A stretch of 64,000 nt of DNA from contig NZ_QPIE01000003.1 of NCBI RefSeq assembly GCF_003336205.1, positions 186,001 to 250,000 of the forward strand, in the 5' to 3' direction. Position 1 is the first letter of the stretch. Every line of letters begins with the position of its first letter. Shown here in pieces: positions 45,842 through 54,697 of the stretch. The position numbers and the translations under genes are program-made. Source of the DNA: Chryseobacterium lacus. Lineage in GTDB: Bacteria > Bacteroidota > Bacteroidia > Flavobacteriales > Weeksellaceae. The notes under the pieces were generated by a model that ran no database searches, was not told the DNA's origin, and was given only the letters and a program-made list of their open reading frames with translations.

Positions 45842-46171
45842 ATGATAAAAGTAAGTGATCAAGCAAAGCAAAAAGCAATTCAGCTGATGACAGAAGAAGG
45901 TTACAACGCAGAAACCGATTTTGTTAGAGTGGGCGTAAAAAGTGGCGGCTGTTCGGGGTTGGAATATGTTTTGAAATTCGATAATAAAACAGAGGAAAAC
46001 GATCAGGTTTTTGAAGATAACGGCCTTCGCGTAGCGGTTGACAGGAAATCTGTGCTTTATTTGGCCGGAACCGTTCTCGAATATTCCGGAGGATTGAACG
46101 GTAAAGGTTTCGTTTTTAATAATCCTAATGCTGCAAGAACCTGCGGCTGTGGAGAATCATTCAGTTTATAA
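45842..46171 (+). CDS. sufA: Iron-sulfur cluster assembly A-type carrier (SufA/IscA family)
   Basis: A-type carriers accept clusters from the SufBCD scaffold and pass them on. The 109-residue product has the three conserved cysteines: Cys37 in KSGGCSGLEY and Cys101/Cys103 in TCGCGESF. The frame reaches back to 45812 with a TTG, which would overlap the promoter box, so the ATG at 45842 is chosen. It starts the sufA-B-C-D operon. Confidence 0.93.
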   Translation: MIKVSDQAKQKAIQLMTEEGYNAETDFVRVGVKSGGCSGLEYVLKFDNKTEENDQVFEDNGLRVAVDRKSVLYLAGTVLEYSGGLNGKGFVFNNPNAARTCGCGESFSL

Positions 46172-46177
46172 AAAATT

Positions 46178-47626
46178 ATGGCAAAATATACAGAGGAGGA
46201 TTTACGGGAAGATCTGAAAACCCAAGAGTACGAAGCCGGTTTTTACACCGATATTGAGTATGATGATTTCCCTACCGGCCTTAATGAAGATATCATCAGA
46301 CTTATCTCAGAAAAAAAAGAAGAACCGGATTGGATGACCCAATGGAGGTTGGAATCGTTTAGAATCTGGCAAAAAATGGAAGAGCCTGATTGGGCTAACA
46401 TAAAATATGAAAAACCTGATTTTCAAGCGATAAGATATTATGCGGCACCCAAAAAGAAGCCGGAATTGGAAAGCCTGGATGAGGTAGATCCGGAACTTTT
46501 AAAAACTTTCGAAAAATTAGGAATCAATATCGAAGAGCAAAAGCGATTGGCAGGAGTTGCCGTAGATATTGTCATAGATTCCGTTTCTGTGAAAACGACT
46601 TTTCAGGAAACACTGAAAGAAAAAGGAATTATTTTCTGTGCGATTTCTGAAGCAATCCGCGAATATCCCGAGCTGGTAAAAAAATATATTGGCAAAGTGG
46701 TCCCAAGAGGAGATAATTTCTATGCTGCGCTGAATTCCGCAGTTTTTTCCGATGGCAGTTTCTGCTACATCCCAAAAGGAGTTAAATGCCCGATGGAACT
46801 TTCCACTTATTTCAGAATTAATCAATCCGGAACCGGACAGTTTGAAAGAACATTGGTAATTGCCGATGAAGGTAGTTACGTTTCCTATCTGGAAGGCTGT
46901 ACAGCACCTGCGAGAGACGAAAACCAACTGCACGCAGCCGTTGTGGAACTGATTGCAATGGACGGTGCGGAAATAAAATATTCTACAGTTCAGAACTGGT
47001 TTCCCGGCGATAGCGAAGGGAAAGGCGGGGTTTATAACTTCGTGACCAAAAGGGGTATATGTGAAAAAAATGCGAAAATTTCCTGGACTCAGGTGGAAAC
47101 TGGATCTGCAGTAACCTGGAAATATCCAAGTTGCATTCTGAAAGGCGACAATTCAATTGGAGAATTTTATTCCATCGCGGTAACCAATAATCATCAGTAT
47201 GCAGACACTGGAACCAAAATGATTCACATCGGGAAAAATACCAGGTCCACCATTATTTCCAAAGGAATTTCTGCCGGTAAATCCAATAATTCTTACCGTG
47301 GATTGGTAAAAGTAATGCCCACAGCGAAAGGTGCAAGAAACTTTTCACAATGCGACTCGCTGCTGATGGGAAATGAATGCGGCGCACACACTTTTCCCTA
47401 TATCGAAATAAAAGATCCGACAGCACAATTGGAGCACGAAGCGACTACTTCCAAAATTGGTGAAGACCAGATTTTCTATTGCAACCAACGCGGAATTGAT
47501 ACCGAAAAAGCCATCGCACTCATTGTAAATGGTTTCAGTAAGGAAGTTCTGAATAAACTCCCGATGGAGTTTGCCATCGAAGCTCAAAAGTTACTGGAAA
47601 TTTCTCTGGAAGGTTCAGTAGGATAA
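46178..47626 (+). CDS. sufB: Fe-S cluster assembly protein SufB
   Basis: SufB is the scaffold subunit on which clusters are built with SufC and SufD. The 482-residue length is normal. The family-specific parts [36 protein letters not shown] and [14 protein letters not shown] are visible, the last with the conserved Cys used in cluster transfer. The N-terminus has the acidic TEEDLRED start seen in Bacteroidota. It follows sufA by six bases; a 113-base gap separates it from sufC. Confidence 0.97.
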   Translation: MAKYTEEDLREDLKTQEYEAGFYTDIEYDDFPTGLNEDIIRLISEKKEEPDWMTQWRLESFRIWQKMEEPDWANIKYEKPDFQAIRYYAAPKKKPELESLDEVDPELLKTFEKLGINIEEQKRLAGVAVDIVIDSVSVKTTFQETLKEKGIIFCAISEAIREYPELVKKYIGKVVPRGDNFYAALNSAVFSDGSFCYIPKGVKCPMELSTYFRINQSGTGQFERTLVIADEGSYVSYLEGCTAPARDENQLHAAVVELIAMDGAEIKYSTVQNWFPGDSEGKGGVYNFVTKRGICEKNAKISWTQVETGSAVTWKYPSCILKGDNSIGEFYSIAVTNNHQYADTGTKMIHIGKNTRSTIISKGISAGKSNNSYRGLVKVMPTAKGARNFSQCDSLLMGNECGAHTFPYIEIKDPTAQLEHEATTSKIGEDQIFYCNQRGIDTEKAIALIVNGFSKEVLNKLPMEFAIEAQKLLEISLEGSVG

Positions 47627-47739
47627 ACTTAAATACATAAGAACGGTATTACTTTGATAAGCGAAGCGGTTTTGTGTTTTCTGACAATAACACGAACTTT
47701 TAAACCCTTTGTTTGTCCTTGAGATAAAAAATAAAAACA

Positions 47740-48483
47740 ATGCTTAGAATCAACAACTTACACGCTCAAATCGAAGAAGGCGTAGAAATTTTAAAAGGAA
47801 TTAATCTTGAAATAAAACCCGGAGAAGTACACGCCATCATGGGCCCAAACGGTGCCGGAAAATCCACGCTTTCCTCAGTTATTGCAGGGAAAGAAGATTA
47901 CGAAGTTACCCAGGGAGAAATTATTTTTGAAGGCGAAAATATTGTAGAAGATGCTCCAGAAGAAAGAGCACATAAAGGGCTTTTCCTTTCGTTTCAATAT
48001 CCCGTGGAAATTCCGGGTGTTACTGTTACCAATTTTATAAAAGCCGCCATTAACGAAAACAGAAAAGCAAAGGGCCTTTCCGATATGCCTGCGAAAGAGC
48101 TTTTGGCATTGGTACGCGAAAATGCTGAAAAACTGAGTATCAGAAAAGATTTTCTGGGACGTTCCCTCAATGAAGGATTTTCAGGAGGTGAAAAAAAGAG
48201 AAATGAAATTTTTCAAATGCTCATGCTAAATCCCAAATTAGCGATGTTGGATGAAACGGATTCCGGACTGGACATTGATGCATTAAGAATTGTAGCCGAT
48301 GGTGTAAATTCGTTCCGGAATGAAGGGAACGCAGTTTTGGTCATCACCCATTATCAAAGACTTCTTGATTATATTCAGCCCGATTATGTACACGTGCTGG
48401 CAGATGGAAAAATCATCAAAACGGGAGATAAATCTCTGGCTCTGGAATTGGAAGAAAAAGGGTACGATTGGCTTTTGAATTAA
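47740..48483 (+). CDS. sufC: Fe-S cluster assembly ATPase SufC
   Basis: SufC is the ABC-type ATPase of the SufBCD complex. The 247-residue product has the Walker A loop GPNGAGKST (residues about 34-42), the ABC signature LNEGFSGGEKKRNE, Walker B-like LAMLDETDSGLD and the switch His in VITHYQR. Length is normal. sufD follows 56 bases later. Confidence 0.97.
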   Translation: MLRINNLHAQIEEGVEILKGINLEIKPGEVHAIMGPNGAGKSTLSSVIAGKEDYEVTQGEIIFEGENIVEDAPEERAHKGLFLSFQYPVEIPGVTVTNFIKAAINENRKAKGLSDMPAKELLALVRENAEKLSIRKDFLGRSLNEGFSGGEKKRNEIFQMLMLNPKLAMLDETDSGLDIDALRIVADGVNSFRNEGNAVLVITHYQRLLDYIQPDYVHVLADGKIIKTGDKSLALELEEKGYDWLLN

Positions 48484-48539
48484 TGACAACTTGAATTATT
48501 TCATAAAGTTGGTAAATATTAAAAAGAGGAAATAACGAA

Positions 48540-49844
48540 ATGTTGAACGAACAAATTATAAACAATCATCATACTTTTTTGAAAACTCTGGAACACAGTT
48601 TTCTGGACGGAGAAAGAATTTCTGCCCTCCAAAGATTCGCTGAAATGGGTTTTCCTACCAAAAAAGATGAAGAATATAAATACACTTCCCTGAAAGAAAT
48701 TACGGAAAAACAATATAATTTCTTTCCATCCGAAGAACATACCATAACGCAGGAACAACTGGACGAACTGCATCTGGGCGAGGAAAATTTTGAATGGATC
48801 ACTTTTGTTAACGGAAAATTGCGCAAGGAATTGTCCAATATTTCTATAGAAAATGTGGAATTGCTTTCTTTTCGGCATGCGCTGAACAGCCCTGCTCACA
48901 GAGAAGTTTTTGATCAATATTATAATAAAATTTCTCAAAAAGATCTCGCTTTCACACAGTTGAACATGGCGTATGCCAACATCGGATTTTTCATGAAAGT
49001 GCCAAAAAATGTTGTGATTGAAAAGCCGATTCACATTTTTTATATTTCACAGAATCAGGACGGAAATACAATTTACAACACCAGAAACCTGCTGATTGTA
49101 GAAGAAGGTGCCAAGGTGGAAATTATCGAAAGCCATCATAATTTTGATGAAAGTTTCGTATTCACCAATTCTGTTACTGAAATTTTCACTTATCCAAATG
49201 CCAAATCAGACTGGCATAAAGTGCAGAACGACAGCGATACTTCTTTTCTTGTAGATCATACTTTTGCGCATCAGGAAAAAGACAGCCTTACTACGGTAAA
49301 TACCTTTTCTTTCGGCGGAAAACTGGTGAGAAACAATCTCGATTTTATTCAGAACGGTTCCAATATCAATTCCTTCATGAACGGGATTACGATTATTGGA
49401 AATCAGCAATTGGTGGATCATCACACGGCTGTTCATCATAATCAGCCCCATTGTGAAAGCTACCAGAACTATAAAGGAATTTTCAAAGATTCTTCGAAAG
49501 GAGTTTTCAATGGGAAAATATTTGTAAATAAAATTGCCCAGAAAACCAATGCTTATCAACAGAATAACAACATTCTTCTCAATGAAGGAGCCAGTATTGA
49601 TACCAAACCTCAGCTTGAAATTTTCGCAGATGATGTGAAATGTTCCCACGGTTGTACTGTTGGCCAGCTGAATAAAGATGCAATGTTTTATTTCCGTACG
49701 AGAGGAATTTCTGAAAAGGAAGCGCAGGCTTTGTTGCTATACGCATTCGCCAATGATGCGATGCAGAATATTGATATTGAACCGCTGCGAATAAAAATCT
49801 CCAAACTTCTTGCCGAAAAACTGGAAGTCAGTATGGAATTTTAA
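48540..49844 (+). CDS. sufD: Fe-S cluster assembly protein SufD
   Basis: SufD is the SufB paralogue that completes the scaffold. The 434-residue product has the family C-terminal motif DVKCSHGCTVGQLNKDAMFYF with the conserved HG, and FRTRGISEKEAQALL. The N-terminal part, with DEEYKYTSLKEI, is typical. It ends the operon with a strong terminator. sufS lies elsewhere in the window, and no SufE or SufT gene follows. Confidence 0.95.
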   Translation: MLNEQIINNHHTFLKTLEHSFLDGERISALQRFAEMGFPTKKDEEYKYTSLKEITEKQYNFFPSEEHTITQEQLDELHLGEENFEWITFVNGKLRKELSNISIENVELLSFRHALNSPAHREVFDQYYNKISQKDLAFTQLNMAYANIGFFMKVPKNVVIEKPIHIFYISQNQDGNTIYNTRNLLIVEEGAKVEIIESHHNFDESFVFTNSVTEIFTYPNAKSDWHKVQNDSDTSFLVDHTFAHQEKDSLTTVNTFSFGGKLVRNNLDFIQNGSNINSFMNGITIIGNQQLVDHHTAVHHNQPHCESYQNYKGIFKDSSKGVFNGKIFVNKIAQKTNAYQQNNNILLNEGASIDTKPQLEIFADDVKCSHGCTVGQLNKDAMFYFRTRGISEKEAQALLLYAFANDAMQNIDIEPLRIKISKLLAEKLEVSMEF

Positions 49845-49858
49845 AATCATTTAATCGC

Positions 49859-49886
49859 CCGCTTCAGTAATGAAGCGGTTTTTTTT
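49859..49886 (+). terminator. Rho-independent terminator of the suf operon
   Basis: Perfect arms CCGCTTCA and TGAAGCGG (49859-49866 and 49871-49878) with a GTAA loop are followed by eight T. It lies 14 bases after the sufD stop. Confidence 0.9.
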
Positions 49887-51000
49887 AAGGCGCAACATAA
49901 GGTTTTATCGCTTTTTTCTTAATTTCGGCTTCATGTTTTACGCCCAGATTATATGAGAATCCAATACCGAGTGTTTGTTTTCGTTGCAAAGCCCGGATTT
50001 GATCATGATCGTAACTCAAATCCAACGTGACCAATGTGGAAATAAATTTATTGAATCTCAGTGTTAATGCACCTTTATAAGCAATATCAACTCTTTCTGC
50101 ATGCTCGACGTAATTACTAAATAAATTCACCTGATTGTCTAATATAATATCTTTATAAATTTTCCAACGGTAAATAACGTTCATCATCGCTCCCAGCTCT
50201 TGCCGGAAAGACTGGCCGTCCCTCTCTAAACCGTATTTTCCTGCTTTCTGAAGCATAGGGTCCATAACAAAAGTAAATTTTCCGTTTACAGGCCTGAAGA
50301 TCACCTGAAAATTTTCGTTCGGATTGTATGAAAGCCCGACACCTGCATTCAGATAACCCGGCGCTAAAAAATTAGAAATTCTGTCATAATAAGAAGGTTC
50401 GGGAGTTTCGGTATAGTTGAAGCCCGGAGCGAATTGCGAAACGAATTTGAATCCTGAAGAAATATAGAAATTTTTTCCCACGTCGTATCCGTAATTCAGC
50501 GCAAGATTAATATAATCCTCGGTTTTTCGGCTTGCTTGGCCTTCCGAAGCGATCCATCCGTATTTCAATTCCAGAATATTTTCCAGAAAATGTTTCTTAT
50601 TCCGGTAGCTCAAATTGTAATTTATTTTGCCTAGAACTCCAATATTATTAATTCCGCCGGAATACCAATTGGAAAAAGAAGCCTGATTGAACACTACATT
50701 ATTCTGTCCGTGGAAATACCATTTTTTTGACTCCTTGAAATGATTGAGACTGAAAGGCGTAATGGGAAGTTCCTGCGATGGTTCCGGCAACTGAATGGTC
50801 GGAGGAAGAAAAATAGTATCCTGAAATTTTGTCGGCACATCCTCTATTGCTGGTTTGGCAAGACTGTCAAGGTTTAGTGAAACGGCTTTCCAGCGTTGGT
50901 GATTGATGGAATCCAGAATCTCACGGTTTGTTTTTTCATCTTGAGAAAAAATGTGTACTGAAACTACAGAAAATAATACTAAAAAAATCCTTTTCATCAT
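49885..51000 (-). CDS. DUF3078 family outer-membrane beta-barrel protein
   Basis: The 371-residue product has a signal peptide (about 1-19, ending HIFSQ) and a linker, then a DUF3078 domain starting near residue 95 (WYFHGQNNVVFNQASFSNW). The sequence alternates aromatic and polar residues in strands such as NLALNYGYDVGKNFYISSGF and YLNAGVGLSYNPNENFQ, fitting a barrel in the outer membrane. The function is unknown. It converges with sufD; the ends meet in the suf terminator. A second ATG sits one codon in. Confidence 0.9.
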   Translation of the reverse strand: MMKRIFLVLFSVVSVHIFSQDEKTNREILDSINHQRWKAVSLNLDSLAKPAIEDVPTKFQDTIFLPPTIQLPEPSQELPITPFSLNHFKESKKWYFHGQNNVVFNQASFSNWYSGGINNIGVLGKINYNLSYRNKKHFLENILELKYGWIASEGQASRKTEDYINLALNYGYDVGKNFYISSGFKFVSQFAPGFNYTETPEPSYYDRISNFLAPGYLNAGVGLSYNPNENFQVIFRPVNGKFTFVMDPMLQKAGKYGLERDGQSFRQELGAMMNVIYRWKIYKDIILDNQVNLFSNYVEHAERVDIAYKGALTLRFNKFISTLVTLDLSYDHDQIRALQRKQTLGIGFSYNLGVKHEAEIKKKAIKPYVAP

Positions 51001-51018
51001 GCTGATCTAAAACTTTTG

Positions 51019-51026
51019 CAAAAATA
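51019..51026 (-). promoter_or_regulatory. Putative -7 box (TATTTTTG) of the DUF3078 gene
   Basis: TATTTTTG on the minus strand lies about 19 bases before the DUF3078 ATG. Confidence 0.5.
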
Positions 51027-51160
51027 AGGCTTATGATTGAAATGAATTTCCCCAAATACAATTACCGAACATTTTGTCTGAGAAACTCATTTTTAATTCA
51101 AATTTATTCGCCAAATTTACCTTATCAATGGTTTGGCTTCTGTTTTGAAAAACCACCGCT

Positions 51161-51934
51161 ATGCAGAAATACCATATTTCCCCGAAAGCCGTCTTGTATC
51201 CGCTTCTCATGATTGCCATGATGTGGATAGTATACTACTTTCAGGTTCATGGATTTTTTGGGAATTGTGCAGGAGCCATCATTCCGCTGGTTCCTGCAGG
51301 GTTGAAGGGTGTCATTTTTTCCCCTTTTTTGCATGGTGATATGGGTCATTTGGTGGCAAATTCTTTTCCAATCGCAGTGCTGATGTTCCTGTTGTTTCAG
51401 TTTTATCCGGTCTTTGCCAACAGAATTTTTATTTTGGGATGGTTGTTTACAGGTCTTCTGGTTTGGCTGCTTCCGCCGATTGATATTTTTACAGGGCAAT
51501 ATATGTATACCTGTACCATCGGTGCTAGTGGCGTGGTGTACGTTCTGGCTTTTTTTCTTTTTTTCAGTGGCGTATTTCAGTGGAATATGAAACTCCTCAC
51601 GGTTTCCCTTTTGGTAGCCATGTATTACGGGAGTTTGATATGGGGAGTTTTGCCTGAAGAGTTATTTTCCACACTCGATGAACCCAGTAAAATTTCCTGG
51701 CAATCTCATCTTTCGGGTGCCGTTATCGGTACTGCTCTGGCATTTTTCTTTAAAAACAAAGGCGAGAAGAAAAGGAAGTTTATTTGGGAGTTTCCCAATT
51801 ATTATAATGAAAAAGATGATGAATTGTGGATGCAGTACCGCGAAAAACATCCCGAAGATTTTGAAGATTCTTCACCCAGAAAGAAAGATGAAGTTTGGGA
51901 ACGTCTTGAAGAACTGAGAAAAAAAGACGAATAA
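51161..51934 (+). CDS. Rhomboid family intramembrane serine protease
   Basis: The 257-residue product has about six membrane helices in its first 200 residues. The catalytic dyad is visible as Ser123 in TIGASGVVY and His183 in WQSHLSGAVIG. The HGDMGHLVANSFP segment matches the conserved second-helix region. A charged cytoplasmic tail of about 60 residues (EKKRKFIW, EKDDELWMQY, RKKDEVWERLEELRKKDE) follows the last helix. The substrate is unknown. dprA starts 30 bases later, with its own promoter box. Confidence 0.9.
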   Translation: MQKYHISPKAVLYPLLMIAMMWIVYYFQVHGFFGNCAGAIIPLVPAGLKGVIFSPFLHGDMGHLVANSFPIAVLMFLLFQFYPVFANRIFILGWLFTGLLVWLLPPIDIFTGQYMYTCTIGASGVVYVLAFFLFFSGVFQWNMKLLTVSLLVAMYYGSLIWGVLPEELFSTLDEPSKISWQSHLSGAVIGTALAFFFKNKGEKKRKFIWEFPNYYNEKDDELWMQYREKHPEDFEDSSPRKKDEVWERLEELRKKDE

Positions 51935-51939
51935 TTTTC

Positions 51940-51947
51940 TATCTTTG
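51940..51947 (+). promoter_or_regulatory. Putative -7 box (TATCTTTG) of dprA
   Basis: TATCTTTG lies 17 bases before the dprA ATG, between the rhomboid stop and dprA. Confidence 0.55.
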
Positions 51948-51964
51948 GATAAATTAGCTTTTCC

Positions 51965-53077
51965 ATGTTTACTGATGAACACCTCTATTCCATTGCGTTA
52001 AGAAAATGCAGCCAAATCGGTGATATTAATTTTTATAAACTCGTGAGCGCAGTGGGTTCTGCGAAGGAAGTGTGGGGATTTCCGAAAAAAGATCTTGCTG
52101 CTATTATAGGAATTGGGGCTAAAACGATCTACGATATTGGAAATGCTGAATCTATAAAATTTGCAGAAAGCGAACTTAAATTTTGTGAAAACCAACAGAT
52201 CAAAATCAACCTCCGCCATCTTGGAGATCTTCCAAATTTACTTAATGAGTGCGAAGATGCGCCCGCCATTTTATATCAGAAAGGAGAATTTAATAAAAAA
52301 CTTACTCCGCTCAGCATCGTAGGGACACGAAATGTGACCCATTATGGAAAGAAGTTTCTTGAAGATTTCTTTGAAGAAATAAAAGACAGCAAACTCACAT
52401 CAATAAGCGGTCTTGCTTTAGGCGTAGATACAGAAGTTCATCAACAGTCATTGAAGCACAATATTCCTACAATTGCCGTACTTGCACACGGCTTTCATAC
52501 GCTTTATCCCTCGAGGAATAAGAAAATGTCTGAAAAAATTTTGGAACAAAACGGCGTTTTGCTTTCGGAATTTAATTCGTCACAGAAACCGGATAGAGAA
52601 AATTTTATTCAACGTAACAGAATTATCGCTGGTCTTTCGGAAGCTACAGTGGTTGTGGAAACTGCTTTCGGAGGCGGCTCAGTCAGCACAGCAAATTTTG
52701 CGAACCATTACAACCGGGAAGTGTACGCATTGCCCGGAAAAATCACCGACAAATATAGCCAAGGATGCAATCAGCTTATTGCTCAGAATAAAGCAAGAAC
52801 TATTTCATCCATCAAAGATTTGATTGAGGAGTTAGATATAGATAAGCCAAAATCTAAAGTTGGAGAACTTTTTCCCTATTCAGATATTAAGGCAATGCTT
52901 TCGGAAAAGCAACAGAAAATTTATGATATTTTGCAGAAATATGATTCACCCGTTGCTCTGGATGATATTGCGGAGCAATGCGGTTTTCCTTCACACAAGG
53001 CACTCCCGATTTTATTAGAACTGGAGCTTTCCGGTTTCATCAAAACTTTTTCCGGGAAACAGTTTCAAATTGCGTGA
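51965..53077 (+). CDS. dprA: DNA-processing protein DprA
   Basis: DprA protects incoming single-stranded DNA and loads RecA during natural transformation. The 370-residue product has an N-terminal helical part, the Rossmann-like core with LSIVGTRNVTHYG, ISGLALGVDTEVH, VLAHGFHTLYPSRNK, FIQRNRIIAGLSEA and NREVYALPGKI. A C-terminal winged-helix domain (SEKQQKIYDILQ) ends the protein. It suggests competence or DNA uptake potential, but no com genes are in the window. Confidence 0.95.
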   Translation: MFTDEHLYSIALRKCSQIGDINFYKLVSAVGSAKEVWGFPKKDLAAIIGIGAKTIYDIGNAESIKFAESELKFCENQQIKINLRHLGDLPNLLNECEDAPAILYQKGEFNKKLTPLSIVGTRNVTHYGKKFLEDFFEEIKDSKLTSISGLALGVDTEVHQQSLKHNIPTIAVLAHGFHTLYPSRNKKMSEKILEQNGVLLSEFNSSQKPDRENFIQRNRIIAGLSEATVVVETAFGGGSVSTANFANHYNREVYALPGKITDKYSQGCNQLIAQNKARTISSIKDLIEELDIDKPKSKVGELFPYSDIKAMLSEKQQKIYDILQKYDSPVALDDIAEQCGFPSHKALPILLELELSGFIKTFSGKQFQIA

Positions 53078-53205
53078 TTATTTTATAAAAAATCACTGTT
53101 TTGGGAGGAACATTTTGTTTTTAATAATTTTATGCGCTTTTTTGTGAATAAATATAGATAATCCTTCTAAAATTATTAAATATTCAATAAAAAGAAAAAA
53201 AATCC

Positions 53206-53235
53206 TTGGAAGTCTTGAAAAAAAAACTAAATTTG
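53206..53235 (+). promoter_or_regulatory. Promoter of gdhA (TTG-N19-TAAATTTG)
   Basis: TTG at 53206-53208 and TAAATTTG at 53228-53235 are 19 bases apart. gdhA starts at 53258. Confidence 0.7.
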
Positions 53236-53257
53236 TTGTAATCAACAACATCCACCT

Positions 53258-54616
53258 ATGGAAGATTATAACATAGATCAAAAAATTCAGGATTTTATTG
53301 CCCAAGTAGAAGCGAAGAATCCTAACGAACCTGAGTTTCTACAAGCTGTAAAAGAAGTCGCAATTACCGTGATTCCGTTCATAGAAAGCCGGAAAGACTA
53401 TCAGGGCATGAAGCTCTTGGAAAGAATGGTAGAAGCAGAAAGGATAATAATTTTCCGTGTTCCATGGGTAGATGACAAAGGTGAAATCCATGTCAACCGT
53501 GGTTTCAGAATTCAGATGAATTCAGCGATCGGACCTTATAAAGGAGGAATCCGTTTCCATCCTACTGTGAATCTTTCCGTTTTGAAATTTTTAGCTTTTG
53601 AGCAGGTTTTTAAAAACTCTCTTACAACACTTCCGATGGGAGGCGGAAAAGGAGGTTCGGATTTTGATCCTCAAGGAAAATCGGATATGGAAGTTATGAG
53701 GTTTTGTCAGGCATTCATGACGGAACTTTGCAAGCATATAGGCCCGGAAACAGACGTTCCGGCTGGAGATATTGGCGTAGGTGCAAGAGAAATAGGCTAT
53801 TTATTCGGGCAATATAAAAAAGTAAGAAATGAATTCTCCGGAGTGCTCACAGGCAAAGGGCTTGCTTATGGCGGATCATTGATTCGTCCTGAAGCAACCG
53901 GCTACGGCGTGGTCTATTTTTGTGAACAAATGCTGGGTACTATCAACGAAAAAATAGAAGGTAAAGTGTTCGCCGTTTCCGGGTTTGGGAATGTAGCGTG
54001 GGGAGTTATTAAAAAAGTAAACGAATTGGGCGGGAAAGTGGTTACCATTTCCGGGCCTGATGGTTTTATTTATGATGAAACAGGAATTAGTGGCGAAAAA
54101 GTAGATTATTTATTGGAGCTTAGATCTTCTGGCAACAACAGAGCTGAAGATTATATTAAAAAATATCCTGAAGCAAAATTTTTTGCCGGCAGAAGGCCTT
54201 GGGAAATAAAATGCGATGTGGCCATTCCCGCAGCTACGCAAAATGAACTCGATCTTGAAGATGCCAAAAAATTGGTTAAAAACGGATTGATTTGCATTAC
54301 CGAAGCCGCAAATATGCCGTCGAATTTGGATGCGATCAATTATTTCCTTGAAAATAAAGTTCTTTTCAGTCCAGGTAAAGCTTCTAACGCAGGCGGTGTA
54401 GCCACTTCCGGCCTTGAAATGACTCAGAATTCTATTCGTTTAAACTGGACTTCCGAGGAAGTGGATGCCAGATTAAAAGAAATTATGGTAGGAATTCACA
54501 AGGCTTGTAGAAATTATGGTAAAGAAGAGGATGGTTATGTGAATTATGTAAAAGGAGCTAACATCGCAGGTTTTGTAAAAGTAGCCGAAGCGATGCTTGC
54601 TCAAGGTGTAGTTTAA
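53258..54616 (+). CDS. gdhA: NADP-specific glutamate dehydrogenase
   Basis: GdhA interconverts 2-oxoglutarate plus ammonium and glutamate. The 452-residue hexameric type has MNSAIGPYKGGIRFHPTVN, LPMGGGKGGSDFDPQGKSD with the catalytic lysine, and the Rossmann motif VSGFGNVAWGVIKK near residue 240. Later parts include CDVAIPAATQNEL and SPGKASNAGGVATSGLEM. It stands alone with its own promoter; with glnN it provides the ammonium-assimilation enzymes of this window. Confidence 0.97.
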   Translation: MEDYNIDQKIQDFIAQVEAKNPNEPEFLQAVKEVAITVIPFIESRKDYQGMKLLERMVEAERIIIFRVPWVDDKGEIHVNRGFRIQMNSAIGPYKGGIRFHPTVNLSVLKFLAFEQVFKNSLTTLPMGGGKGGSDFDPQGKSDMEVMRFCQAFMTELCKHIGPETDVPAGDIGVGAREIGYLFGQYKKVRNEFSGVLTGKGLAYGGSLIRPEATGYGVVYFCEQMLGTINEKIEGKVFAVSGFGNVAWGVIKKVNELGGKVVTISGPDGFIYDETGISGEKVDYLLELRSSGNNRAEDYIKKYPEAKFFAGRRPWEIKCDVAIPAATQNELDLEDAKKLVKNGLICITEAANMPSNLDAINYFLENKVLFSPGKASNAGGVATSGLEMTQNSIRLNWTSEEVDARLKEIMVGIHKACRNYGKEEDGYVNYVKGANIAGFVKVAEAMLAQGVV

Positions 54617-54645
54617 AAATAACTCCAGATTTATTTCTGTTTTAA

Positions 54646-54676
54646 TGAAAAAAAATGCCTCCACATCGGAGGCAAT
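54646..54676 (-). terminator. Bidirectional terminator between gdhA and the nuclease gene
   Basis: TGCCTCC and GGAGGCA (54656-54662 and 54668-54674) form a perfect stem with a five-base loop. The minus strand is followed by eight T and the plus strand by ATTTTC, so it can serve both genes. Confidence 0.8.
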
Positions 54677-54697
54677 TTTCTGTTATGATTTAATCTA

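Noticed and set aside
47627-47739. The 113-base gap between sufB and sufC as a possible small gene or promoter
   Set aside because: No TAnnTTTG box, no hairpin with a T run and no convincing ORF were found, so the operon is taken as continuous.
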